A stretch of 64,000 bases of DNA, taken from assembly GCA_964557575.1 (NCBI GenBank), contig CAZLBC010000008.1, positions 1 to 64,000 of the forward strand. Reading direction: 5' to 3'. The first letter of the stretch is position 1. Every line of letters begins with the position of its first letter. The notes below the pieces were generated by a model, which made no database searches, was not told the DNA's origin, and worked only from the letters and a program-made list of their open reading frames with translations. Position numbers and translations under genes: made by a program. The stretch is from CAZLBC01 sp964557575. GTDB taxonomy: Bacteria; Planctomycetota; Phycisphaerae; SM23-33. This document shows positions 16,919 to 25,074 of the stretch, piece after piece.

Positions 16919-18228
16919 TCAACCCTCTTCTGCAGTATGGACCGTGTCGATGAAGGCGAGTGTTGCCGGAGCGGCGGCTTCGGGCGGGCAGTTGAGTTTC
17001 GTCGGATCGTTTGCGGCGACGGCGTCGAAGAAATTTTCCAGGTGAAAGCTGTCGGTTTTCTTCTCCTTCCACTCCTTCCGCATCACGGGGGAGAGGCTCG
17101 CGATAATCGGGACGGCCGGCCTACGCTGCGATCTGACCGGGCAGTCCTGAAGGAGCTGGTAGATCCCGTCTCTCTTCGTGAATCTCGCCGCGGCGGCGGC
17201 GAAATGATCGTGTTGTTCTTTCACCGCCTGCTGCATCCAGGGCTTGAGTGTCTTTCCGGGGGCGGGTATGTATCGGGAGTGGCTCGACCAGTCAGGAATG
17301 ATGAGTGTTCCTTCCGTCCCCATGAAACACGTGAGGTGAGATCCGATGTGGTTGCAGTTCTGGTAGTTGAGCGACGCGAGTGCCGCGCCGCCGACGCGGT
17401 CGCCATACTCGTATAGGGCGGCGATGCTCGTCAGGCATTCGTAGCGGTCCTCCACGACAGCGGCATTGCTCCCGGAGGCCCGCAGTGCGGTGGGAGCAGA
17501 CCCGAGAAACCAGTTTAACAGGTCCATCGTCCCGGTGCCGCGACATGCGAGAAGGCCGAGCGAGTACTTCCGAAACAGCCGCGCGTAGGGATACTGTTTT
17601 TGTTTTCAAGACCATATCGCCGGAGAACCTCCTCCGATATCTTGAAACGCTCCCCCGCCGGAAAATCGCAGATTTCCGGCGGCGGGGGAGCATTCCATGC
17701 TGTCCGGCACGTCAGAACCTCGCCGCAGTCGCCACTTTCGATCATTCGCTTCGCGGCCAGGTACAGCGGGTTGCTCCGGCGGTGATGGCCGACTTGGCAT
17801 ACCCGGCCGGTAGCCGCGGCGGTTTCGACGATCTTATGCGTGTCTTCGGGGGTCATTGCTATCTCGGGAACGAGGTAAATGTGCAGTCCGGCGTCCATGG
17901 CGGCGCAGGCGATCTCCGCGCGCAGGAACGGCGGGACGGCGATGATCACCGCCTCGAGTTCCAGCGTATCTTTTGCGGCGAGCAGGTCCGCGTAGTGAAT
18001 GAATCTCTTCGGATCGGCTTTACCTCTCGTCTCCGCGCGGATGGTCCCGTATTGATAGTTCAGTCTATACTGCCAGATATTGCACACGGCCCTGAACCGC
18101 ACACCGGGTATCTCGAGGGCGCTACGGAGCAAAATCATGCCTGTGATGTCCGGGCCTCCCCAGAAGGAGCAGCAGAATGGCGACCCGAACGCGATGATCG
18201 CCGTGTTGATTTCCCGTTTCTCCTGCAT
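16919..18228 (-). pseudogene. Gfo/Idh/MocA family oxidoreductase split by a frameshift
   Basis: Two overlapping minus-strand frames together give one protein of about 420 residues. The first (18228 to 17515) has the N-terminal NAD-binding half: INTAIIAFGS, IPGVRFRAVCNIWQYR, LEAVIIAVPP, VPEIAMTPED and CQVGHHRRSNPLYLAAKRMI. Reading stays sensible to ERFKISEEVLRRYGLENKN. The second frame resumes with YPYARLFRKYS, then the substrate-side half (MDLLNWFLGSAP and GTEGTLIIPDW). The break maps to a run of five A (17597-17601); one extra A would restore the frame. The glycine loop near the start (AFGSPFCCSFWGG) is also unusual. Either a sequencing or assembly error or a real inactivation; I cannot tell which. 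Family members are NAD(P)-dependent sugar or polyol dehydrogenases. Confidence 0.75.
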
Positions 18229-18261
18229 GTTTTTGTCCTGTTACCCCGCCGCGTTGCGGCC

Positions 18262-18469
18262 CTACCCCTCGATCATCGCGAGGATGCCCCAACTGACGCC
18301 GGCGGCGAGGCCGCCGAGTATGAGCGCCCCCGTCAGCGCCCCCTTGAGCCATCCCTGCAGCAGGCCGATAACACCGCCGACGACCGCGCCCGAACCCGGC
18401 GAGGACCCAGATGCCCGTTTCCGAGGTGATCACAAAACCCATCGCCGCCTCCGTCTCCTCTTGTTCCAT
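18262..18469 (-). pseudogene. Small glycine/alanine-rich membrane protein, apparently frameshifted
   Basis: An ATG at 18469 (or 18442) opens MEQEETEAAMGFVITSETGI then WVLAG. After that the frame turns into Arg-rich nonsense, while the neighbouring frame continues as GSGAVVGGVIGLLQGWLKGA, LTGALILGGLAAGVSWGILA and MIEG, ending in TAG at 18262. The join falls in the GGG of a GCCGGGTT stretch. Joined, they make a protein of about 68-70 residues with two membrane-type helices. This is the second frameshift within 1 kb, so a local sequence-quality problem is possible. Family not recognised. Confidence 0.4.
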
Positions 18470-18529
18470 GGTACACGGGGGAACACACCGGACGGGGACG
18501 GGTGCGCTCTGTTCCCGCCATCCATGGTA

Positions 18530-19429
18530 TCACACGTGCGCCCGGCGGTACAACCGGGGGGATGAGCCGGTCTGCTTTTTGAAGACCCGCGTGAAGTAGT
18601 TGGGATCCGAGAAACCGAGCCGGTAGGAGATCTCCTTTATCGACAGCGTCGTGGTCATAAGGAGGAGCTGGGCCTGTTCGATCCGCTTGCGGTTAATGTA
18701 GGCGACGGGCCGCATCCCGATCAGCCGGTGGAACAAATCGGAAAAGTATGTCGGGTGCAGGTCCATGATGCCCGCCAGTTCCTTCAGGGTCATTTCCCGG
18801 TCGAGGTTCTGCTGGATGTATATCAGGATTTCGTAGAGCCGGTGGGTGGAGACGAGGTGTTCGTCGCCGGCGAGCTGCTCCAGGAACGGGGACAGGAGGA
18901 TCCGCAGCAGCCCTTGCGTTTCCATCTGCGCGCCGATGCCCGGCAGCCGGCGGTCGGCATTCCAAATCAGGGCGTTGTAGTCCGGGTGTCCCGGGTCGAC
19001 CTCGGTCAGGCCCATCTGCGGATTCATCGCGGCCAACCGCTCGACTCGCGCCGCGGTGTGCGGCGGTGCCTTCAGCGCGTAGTTTTCGAGCGGCAGGGAG
19101 AAGAGTTCGTAGCCCTGCCGCAGGCGGCAGGTAACAATGGCGTACAGGTTGTCGCACCAGGAATTGCAGAGGTAGTCGACCGGCAGAAAAGGGGGGGAAA
19201 TCACCAGTGTGCCGGGACGCAACCGGATCTCCTGCCGTTCGTGCCTTATGATCCCCCCGCCCCGTTCTATGTAAAACAGGCGGGTGAACGGGCTGATGAT
19301 GCCCCGGTAGCGCCACCACCGGCCGACCCGCACGCGGGCCAGGGCGTAGTAGTCGATCTCCACGCGGGACAGGAGCCGCCGGTCTATGGACGGCACAGCA
19401 GCGTTGTTTTCAGTTTGCTGTTTGGTCAT
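18530..19429 (-). CDS. AraC family transcriptional regulator
   Basis: The protein has 299 residues. The N-terminal half is a cupin-like sensing domain (GGGIIRHERQEIRLRPGTLV, then ISPPFLPVDYLC). The C-terminal 100 residues carry the two helix-turn-helix motifs of the family: MTLKELAGIMDLHPTYFSDL with FHRLIGMRPVAYINRKRIEQ, and LSIKEISYRLGFSDPNYFTR with VFKKQTGSSPRLYR. It faces away from the GH29 fucosidase gene across a 145-base AT-rich region holding a perfect palindrome. By analogy with similar loci it most likely senses a sugar or breakdown product and controls the fucosidase-UroD operon; this is inference from context. Confidence 0.92.
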   Translation of the reverse strand: MTKQQTENNAAVPSIDRRLLSRVEIDYYALARVRVGRWWRYRGIISPFTRLFYIERGGGIIRHERQEIRLRPGTLVISPPFLPVDYLCNSWCDNLYAIVTCRLRQGYELFSLPLENYALKAPPHTAARVERLAAMNPQMGLTEVDPGHPDYNALIWNADRRLPGIGAQMETQGLLRILLSPFLEQLAGDEHLVSTHRLYEILIYIQQNLDREMTLKELAGIMDLHPTYFSDLFHRLIGMRPVAYINRKRIEQAQLLLMTTTLSIKEISYRLGFSDPNYFTRVFKKQTGSSPRLYRRAHV

Positions 19430-19574
19430 CCGTTAAAGCTGTATATATGTAATATGTGCTATTATTATCGATAATATCCTATAATTAAGGTGAAAATAAA
19501 AGGCTGAAAAGGGTATATTGATAATTCACAGGAATAAAGTGCTAATCCATTGCGAACGTGGAAGGAGAAAAGTC
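19430..19574. promoter_or_regulatory. Divergent promoter region with 14-bp palindrome
   Basis: This 145-base region between the AraC gene and the fucosidase is clearly richer in A and T than its surroundings. It contains the perfect palindrome TATTATCGATAATA at 19463-19476 and the fucosidase ribosome binding site GAAGGAG at 19561-19567. The palindrome is a candidate operator, though AraC proteins more often bind direct repeats. I could not assign clear -35/-10 pairs. Confidence 0.45.
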
Positions 19575-21044
19575 ATGTCCCGAAAACCCTGTGCTGCCGC
19601 CGTCATCATCATTGCCTGTCTCTTCCTGTCCCGCTGTGGCGACAGGGAGCGGGTTGTGTACGAGCCCCGGTGGGAATCGCTCGCCTGCCACGAGACACCC
19701 GCGTGGTTCCGGGACGCCAAGTTCGGGATCTATTTCCACTGGGGCATCTACTCAGTCCCCGCCTACGGTACGGAGTGGTACTCCCGCAACATGTACCGGG
19801 AGAAACGGCCGGAGTACAAACACCATCGGGAGAAATACGGCGACCAGAAGGAGTTCGGTTACAAGGATTTTCTCCCGCGGTTCACGGCCGAGAAGTTCGA
19901 TGCCGACCGCTGGGCGGAACTGTTCCTGCGGGCCGGCGCGAAGTACGCCGGGCCGGTTACCGAGCACGCCGACGGGTTTGCAATGTGGGACAGCGAACTG
20001 ACCGAGTGGGATGCGGCGGACAAGGGGCCGAAGCGGGACATCGTGGGTGAACTGGCGAGGGCGGTGAAGAAGCGGGGGCTGAAATTCATAACGACCTTCC
20101 ACCACCAGTGGCTCTGGGCATGGTACCCCACGTACGACGAGCGGTACGACACGTTCGATCCCGCCCTGTCGGGCCTCTACGGTCCGAAGGTTCCCGGTCC
20201 CGCGGCGTTTAAGAAACCCCGGCCGAACGCGGCGTTCTGCCGCCGGTGGCGGGACAGGGTCATGGAGGTGGTGGCATCGTACCGACCCGACGCGGTTTAC
20301 TTCGACTCCCGCCTGGCCACGATCGGAGAGACGTACAGGAAGGAGATGCTCGCCCACTATTACACGGCGGCCGCGCGGTGGAGAAAACCGGTGGTGGTGA
20401 CCTACAAGAACGAGGACCTGCCGGCGGGGGTGGCCGTCAGGGATGTGGAGCGGGGCAGGATGGCCGAGCTGAAGGACTTTCCCTGGCAGACCGACGACTC
20501 GATCGACTGGAAGTCGTGGGCCCACCTCGAGAATCCGCAGTACAAGTCGACCGACCGGCTCATTGACGAACTGGTCGATATCGTCAGCAAGAACGGCAAC
20601 CTCCTGCTGAACATCACCCCGCGGGCCGACGGTGTCATTCCGAGACCGGTCAGGGACCGCCTCCTGGCCATCGGCGCGTGGCTGGATCTCAACGGCGAAG
20701 CCATATACGGTACCCGGCCCTGGCGGGTTTTCGGGGAGGGGCCGACGAAGGTCGAGAAGGGACATTTCGGTGAAAAGAAGATCGGCGCGTTCGGCCCCCG
20801 CGACATCAGGTTTACCACGAAGGGCGACAGCCTGTACGCTATCGTCCTGGCGTGGCCGGAAAAACAGCTTCGCATCGACTCGATTAATACCGCCGCGTTG
20901 GGATCCGGGCGGATCGCCGCCGTTGAGCTGCTGGGCTCGGACGAAACAGTGACGTGGACAATCGACGACCGACGCCTCACAATAACCCTGCCGACCGGAA
21001 AGCCCTGCGATCACGCGCAGGTATTCCGGATCACGCTGAAGTGA
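19575..21044 (+). CDS. GH29 alpha-L-fucosidase, lipoprotein
   Basis: The protein is about 489 residues from the ATG at 19575, which follows GAAGGAGAAAAGTC. The signal ends in a lipobox-like L-F-L-S-R-C, suggesting a lipid anchor. GH29 landmarks are visible in order: KFGIYFHWGIYSVPAYGTEW, YAGPVTEHADGFAMWDSELT, ITTFHHQWLWAWY, then PDAVYFDSRLA, where the Asp after Phe is the expected nucleophile position, and GNLLLNITPRADGVIP. A C-terminal beta domain follows. Family enzymes remove alpha-L-fucose from glycans, acting here on the outside of the cell. It is the first gene of an operon with the UroD-family gene, whose start lies 12 bases downstream, and is divergent from the AraC regulator. An upstream in-frame ATG at 19518 is unlikely. 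Confidence 0.93.
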   Translation: MSRKPCAAAVIIIACLFLSRCGDRERVVYEPRWESLACHETPAWFRDAKFGIYFHWGIYSVPAYGTEWYSRNMYREKRPEYKHHREKYGDQKEFGYKDFLPRFTAEKFDADRWAELFLRAGAKYAGPVTEHADGFAMWDSELTEWDAADKGPKRDIVGELARAVKKRGLKFITTFHHQWLWAWYPTYDERYDTFDPALSGLYGPKVPGPAAFKKPRPNAAFCRRWRDRVMEVVASYRPDAVYFDSRLATIGETYRKEMLAHYYTAAARWRKPVVVTYKNEDLPAGVAVRDVERGRMAELKDFPWQTDDSIDWKSWAHLENPQYKSTDRLIDELVDIVSKNGNLLLNITPRADGVIPRPVRDRLLAIGAWLDLNGEAIYGTRPWRVFGEGPTKVEKGHFGEKKIGAFGPRDIRFTTKGDSLYAIVLAWPEKQLRIDSINTAALGSGRIAAVELLGSDETVTWTIDDRRLTITLPTGKPCDHAQVFRITLK

Positions 21045-21055
21045 CGGGAAGCGCC

Positions 21056-22243
21056 ATGGCGACCCGCGAAGACAGGAACCCCGGCTGCCGGGAGAAGCTC
21101 GCGCGGGTGCGCACGGCCCTCGCCCGCGACGGCGAGCCCGACCGCGTGCCGATCAGCGACTTTTTCTGGGGGTCGTTTATCGAGCGGTGGCGGCGGGACC
21201 TCGGGCTCCCCGACGACGCCGATCCGTACACGTACTATGACCTCGACTACATCGTCACCATCCCGAACATGGACCCGCACATCAGGCCCTTCGAGACCAT
21301 AAAAGAGGACGACGAGGTGGTGATCGTCACGACCGGTTTCGAGGCCCGGCTGCGCAAGAAGTTCGAGCTGCCCATGCCGGAATTCGCGGGCTGGGACACC
21401 GACACGATCGAGAAGCTGGAGGCCTTCGCGTTCGACGACCCCGGCGACCGCCGGCGGTACTTCGCGGCCGGGGACAACCAGATCGCCGGCGTCGGCGACG
21501 GTTTCGAGCGGAACTCGCCGGCCTGGGTTGAGACGGTCGGGAAACTGCGGCCTGATTTCCCCGTCCTCGGCAGTATGATCGAGTGTTCCGAGTGCCTGAC
21601 CCGGCTGGTCGGCCAGCAGAACACGCTGCTGTGGATCGGGCTGTATCCCGAGCGGCTCGGGGAGTGTGTCAACCGGATCGGCCGGTTTTACCTCGACTGC
21701 ACCCGGGCGGCGCTGGACGCGGCGGACGGGCTGCTGGACGGGTTCGTGATCTGGGGAGACGTGGCCTACAAGGCGGGCATGTTCTTCTCGCCGGCGTACT
21801 GGCGGGAGTATTTCAAGCCCTGGGTGGCGGCCATGGTCGACGCCTGCCACGAGCGGGGCCTGCCCGTGATCTACCACGGCTGCGGGAACGTGGAGGCTGT
21901 CTTCGAGGATTTCATCGAGATCGGCGTCGACGGGTACAACCCTCTCGAAGCCAAGGCCGGGATGGACGTGGTGGACCTGCGGGAGCGGTACGGTCACCGG
22001 ATGGCCTTCTGCGGCAACAGCGACATCCGGGTCTGGGAGCGGGGCGACCGGGACGAGATTCGCGCCGAGGTCCTGCGAAAACTCGCCGCCGCGGCCGGCG
22101 GGGGATACATCTTCCAGTCCGACCACTCCGTCGCCTCGGACGTCTCGGGCCATACCTACGATTACATCGTCGGCCTCGTCCGCGAGCACGGCGACTATCC
22201 GCTCAGATTCGGGGACACCCAGATTCGGGGACACTATACCTAA
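21056..22243 (+). CDS. Uroporphyrinogen decarboxylase (UroD)-family protein
   Basis: The protein is about 395 residues starting at the ATG at 21056, just after the fucosidase stop and preceded by GGGAAG. It has the UroD/MtaA-like barrel signatures: N-terminal EPDRVPISDFFWG, middle DGFVIWGDVAYKAGMFFSPA, then LPVIYHGCGNVEAVFEDFIE, GVDGYNPLEAKAGMDVVDL and MAFCGNSDIRVWERG. These paralogues, common in sugar-utilisation loci, are usually corrinoid-linked methyltransferase-like or of unknown function rather than heme enzymes. The last residues (RFGDTQIRGHYT) and the stop codon are encoded by REP-like repeat sequence, so the native C-terminus seems to have been replaced by repeat insertion just after the conserved VREHGDYPL end. 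Confidence 0.87.
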   Translation: MATREDRNPGCREKLARVRTALARDGEPDRVPISDFFWGSFIERWRRDLGLPDDADPYTYYDLDYIVTIPNMDPHIRPFETIKEDDEVVIVTTGFEARLRKKFELPMPEFAGWDTDTIEKLEAFAFDDPGDRRRYFAAGDNQIAGVGDGFERNSPAWVETVGKLRPDFPVLGSMIECSECLTRLVGQQNTLLWIGLYPERLGECVNRIGRFYLDCTRAALDAADGLLDGFVIWGDVAYKAGMFFSPAYWREYFKPWVAAMVDACHERGLPVIYHGCGNVEAVFEDFIEIGVDGYNPLEAKAGMDVVDLRERYGHRMAFCGNSDIRVWERGDRDEIRAEVLRKLAAAAGGGYIFQSDHSVASDVSGHTYDYIVGLVREHGDYPLRFGDTQIRGHYT

Positions 22244-22398
22244 TTCAAATACACCATACATTTCCCGGCATATTCCCGGTACTGAATCACATTAAATAGA
22301 CGGAAGAGAAAAGCTTCCGCTCGAATTATGTATAGTGTCCCGGAATTAGTGTCCCGGAATTACGGAATTATGAATTAGGTATGGTGTCCCCGGAATTA
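22205..22398. repeat. REP-like repeat cluster A, second location
   Basis: Two partial direct units (AGATTCGGGGACAC twice, the second running on to ACTATACCTAATTC) lie at 22205-22255. Several inverted units (GTGTCCCGGAATTA type, ending with AATTAGGTATGGTGTCCCCG) lie at 22322-22398. Between them is a short hairpin (CGGAAG, 7-base loop, CTTCCG; 22301-22319) that could act as a weak terminator between the convergent genes. The direct units overlap the end of the UroD-family gene and the inverted ones abut the stop codon of the deacetylase-like gene. Same family as 16655-16860. Confidence 0.85.
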
Positions 22399-23517
22399 CT
22401 TCGTGAAACCCTTTTCCTTCAGCGTCGGTGTGCGGGGCGCGTGGCCGGGGAAGCGGGCGCCGTATTGTTCCAGCGTCCGCCGGATGCTTTCGTACTGGGC
22501 CTTCCACGAATCCTCCGCGTAGCCTCCGCCCAGCGTGGTGACGACCGGTATGTTGTTTTCGACGCACCGGTCGATGACCGCCGCGTCGCGCTCGACGAGT
22601 CCGGCGGGCGTCATGTTCAGCCCGCCGAGGGGGTCGGCGGCGAGCGTGTCGGCGCCGGCCTGGAAAAAGACGATCTGCGGCCGGGCTTTTTCAAACACCA
22701 CGGGAAGGGCCTTTTTCAACTGCCGGAGGTACTCTTCGTCACCGCAGCCGGCGGCCAGTTCTATGTCCAGGTCGCTCTTCGCCTTGGGAACCGGGTAGAT
22801 ATTCCCCTGGTGCATTGAGAACGTGAAGACGTCGTCGTCGGCGGCGAAGATCTCCGCGGTGCCGTTGCCCTGGTGGACGTCGAGGTCGACGACCAGTACC
22901 CGTTCGACCGCACCCTCTTTTTGCAGGACGCGGATCGCTATCGCCAGGTCGTTGTAGATACAGAAGCCCTCGCCGCGGTCCCGCCTGGCGTGGTGAAATC
23001 CGCCGCCGAGGTTGATCCCGATCCCGTGGTTCAGGGCCAGCCGGGCCGCCAGGAGCGTGCCGCCCGACTGGTAGCGGAACGCGCGGAGGAGACCGGCGTC
23101 GACGAGGGCGGGGGGAACATTCCTGATGGGCGTCATTTCGATGTATCGCGCGACCTGCTGCGAATCCCCGAGACTCTTGAGGAATCGCTCGCTGTGGGCG
23201 AGCAGGATCTGTTCGCGGGTGACCGGCTCCGGGACGAAGAAATCTTCGGGGCGCAGCCATCCGTCGGTGTTGAGCCGCAGGAATATGTCGCCGTACTTCT
23301 GGGGATGCGGATGCAGTTTTTCCAGCCCGAGGAAGTTGATGTGATACTGCAGGGAGTAAACCACTGCAACCTTCCCTTCCGCCTCTCCCGGCCGGGGACG
23401 GTTGGTCTCCTTGAATGACCGGGGCGGTATGCACGCATACATGATCAGCCAGATCGATGCCATGGCGGCGACCTGGACGACCGTCTTCAGTTTCCGGTTT
23501 TTCTGTTTCCGAGTCAA
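22396..23517 (-). CDS. Exported or membrane-anchored histone deacetylase-like amidohydrolase
   Basis: The protein has 373 residues. The N-terminus (VVQVAAMASIWLIMYAC) is hydrophobic and could be a signal anchor or a lipoprotein signal ending at the Cys. The rest is a full HDAC/acetoin-utilisation fold: YHINFLGLEKLHPHPQKYGD, LNLGGGFHHARRDRGEGFCI with the catalytic His pair, VLVVDLDVHQGNGTAEIF with the zinc-binding Asp and His, IVFFQAGADTLAADPLGG and TTLGGGYAEDS. Substrates of bacterial members include acetylated small amines and acetylated proteins; an extracytoplasmic one might act on acetylated sugars or polyamines. The start is TTG with no strong ribosome binding site, so the exact N-terminus is uncertain. 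Its stop abuts a REP unit. Confidence 0.88.
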   Translation of the reverse strand: MTRKQKNRKLKTVVQVAAMASIWLIMYACIPPRSFKETNRPRPGEAEGKVAVVYSLQYHINFLGLEKLHPHPQKYGDIFLRLNTDGWLRPEDFFVPEPVTREQILLAHSERFLKSLGDSQQVARYIEMTPIRNVPPALVDAGLLRAFRYQSGGTLLAARLALNHGIGINLGGGFHHARRDRGEGFCIYNDLAIAIRVLQKEGAVERVLVVDLDVHQGNGTAEIFAADDDVFTFSMHQGNIYPVPKAKSDLDIELAAGCGDEEYLRQLKKALPVVFEKARPQIVFFQAGADTLAADPLGGLNMTPAGLVERDAAVIDRCVENNIPVVTTLGGGYAEDSWKAQYESIRRTLEQYGARFPGHAPRTPTLKEKGFTK

Positions 23518-23558
23518 CGGCGATTCGCCCGGGTGCCCGACGCGCTCGATGTCCGATG

Positions 23559-24980
23559 TTAATTTCCGGGCGGTGGCGGCGGCGGGGCCGCCCGGGCCGG
23601 CGCGCTGCGGGCCATAAACAGCCAGGGGACCATGCCGTACATGCCCATCATGCCGGGGGCCTCGAACTCGGCCTTCAGCGTGGCGGTACGGTCTTTCGTT
23701 TCGATGTCGATCGATTTCATGAAATTGACGATGCGGTCCTGCATCGATGCCATCTGCGGGGGGGCGGGGTTTTTCTCTATCTCCGCAAGGCCTTCCTGAA
23801 TCTTGCCCCGCACGTAGGCAACCGCGGTGTCAACCTGCGTTTCGTCGTCGCCCGCGGCCGTGAGCGTGATGGCCATGTTCTCCGTGCCCGTGGTTGCGGT
23901 GGTGAGAATATAGGTGTCCAGGGCCTTGAGCGGGGCCATGTCCGCGTCCATCTGGTTTTTGATATTCTCGGTCATCGTCATGACGCCCCACGCGGGTGAG
24001 GCGATATCGGCCTTCTTCAGGAGCTTGCCGATCTCGCTGGTCGCCGAGAGCTGCTTTGTGCCCGTCGCGACCGCGGCGGCGATTTTCTCGATGGGTACCG
24101 GGTTGTCTTTCTCGCCCGCGTTGGGAACGAGGGCCAGGACGTTGTCGGCGGGAGTCATCAGGTACAGTTCCCGCGACGGCTGGTATATCTTCAGGTCTCC
24201 CGCGAGCTTGGGGGGTGCCTGGCTGTTGTCCTCGATGAGGTCGGCTATCCTTTCGGCGTCGTATTCGCCGCGGAAAATGATCACCCCGTAGCCCCGGTCG
24301 GGGTTGTCCTGGATGGTGCCGGACATCCCCCCGGTGATCGCGTCGAGCCGTATGTTGCCCAGAAAGCAGGTGAGTTTGATCAACGACGTGTTGGCCCGGT
24401 CGAGCATCTGCTGCCGGGCCTCGGGGGTTCCCATCATGGCGGCCAGCGGGGAGTCGTTCACGAGTTTTTCGAGCGAGACGGGCGGGCTGTCCTTCGTTTT
24501 CATCTGAACGATGGCGGCGATATCGCCGGGCATGAGCCAGGGATCGTTCCGCAGCGCCGCCGTGTCTCTCTTCGCCGTGTATTTCCGGCCGTTGATCGCG
24601 GCGACCGCACGGGCGGCGTACGCGGCCACGAACGGCTCCTTCGATTCCAGCAGGGGTTTTAACACCGCCAGTCCCTTTTTGTCCTTCAGCTCTCCCAGCG
24701 TCCGTATGGCCATCAGCCGGCGCAGGGCCTTGCCCCCCGAGGTGGCCAGGAGCTGCTTGACGTCGGTCTGCTCCATCGTGTCCATGTCCGGCATGTCGTC
24801 GAACGTGCCGCCGGTTTTCTGGGGCGCCGTCTTGGCGATCTCACCGGCCATCGCGTCGACGGAAATCGCCGTGCCGCCGGCGGTCCAGAAGACATCCGTC
24901 CCGATAAAATCAAGCAGCTCATTGCCGGCATTGCTGCCCATCGCCAGCATGAAAACCAGTCCCACTCCTCCCATGGCCAT
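23559..24980 (-). CDS. Exported hypothetical protein with HEAT-like segment
   Basis: The protein is about 473 residues. The ATG at 24980 is preceded by GGAGAAGAAC and opens a short hydrophobic signal-like segment (MAMGGVGLVFMLAMGSNAG). Residues of about 85-135 contain a HEAT-like repeat (RLMAIRTLGELKDKKGLAVL, then FVAAYAARAVAAI). The remainder (GYGVIIFRGEYDAERIADLI, ELYLMTPADNVLALVPNAG, NMAITLTAAGDDETQVDTAV) resembles planctomycete-type exported proteins of unknown role that average over many alpha/beta repeats. The tail is Ala/Pro-rich (ARAAPPPPPPGN). I do not recognise the family. It shares the strand with its neighbours but shows no clear operon link. Confidence 0.7.
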   Translation of the reverse strand: MAMGGVGLVFMLAMGSNAGNELLDFIGTDVFWTAGGTAISVDAMAGEIAKTAPQKTGGTFDDMPDMDTMEQTDVKQLLATSGGKALRRLMAIRTLGELKDKKGLAVLKPLLESKEPFVAAYAARAVAAINGRKYTAKRDTAALRNDPWLMPGDIAAIVQMKTKDSPPVSLEKLVNDSPLAAMMGTPEARQQMLDRANTSLIKLTCFLGNIRLDAITGGMSGTIQDNPDRGYGVIIFRGEYDAERIADLIEDNSQAPPKLAGDLKIYQPSRELYLMTPADNVLALVPNAGEKDNPVPIEKIAAAVATGTKQLSATSEIGKLLKKADIASPAWGVMTMTENIKNQMDADMAPLKALDTYILTTATTGTENMAITLTAAGDDETQVDTAVAYVRGKIQEGLAEIEKNPAPPQMASMQDRIVNFMKSIDIETKDRTATLKAEFEAPGMMGMYGMVPWLFMARSAPARAAPPPPPPGN

Positions 24981-25074
24981 GTTCTTCTCCTTCGCAACAG
25001 GGTTATACGCAGCGCGTATCATACAACCGAGGCGGGGGATAATGCACAGGTAATTCTTCGATTTTCTTGTGCCT

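Noticed and set aside
17590..17610. Programmed -1 frameshift in the Gfo/Idh gene
   Set aside because: The run reads C-AAA-AAC, not a canonical X-XXY-YYZ heptamer, and no strong downstream structure is evident. An indel is simpler.
22301..22319. Rho-independent terminator between the convergent genes
   Set aside because: The stem is only six pairs and no T tract follows; it is noted only inside the repeat entry.
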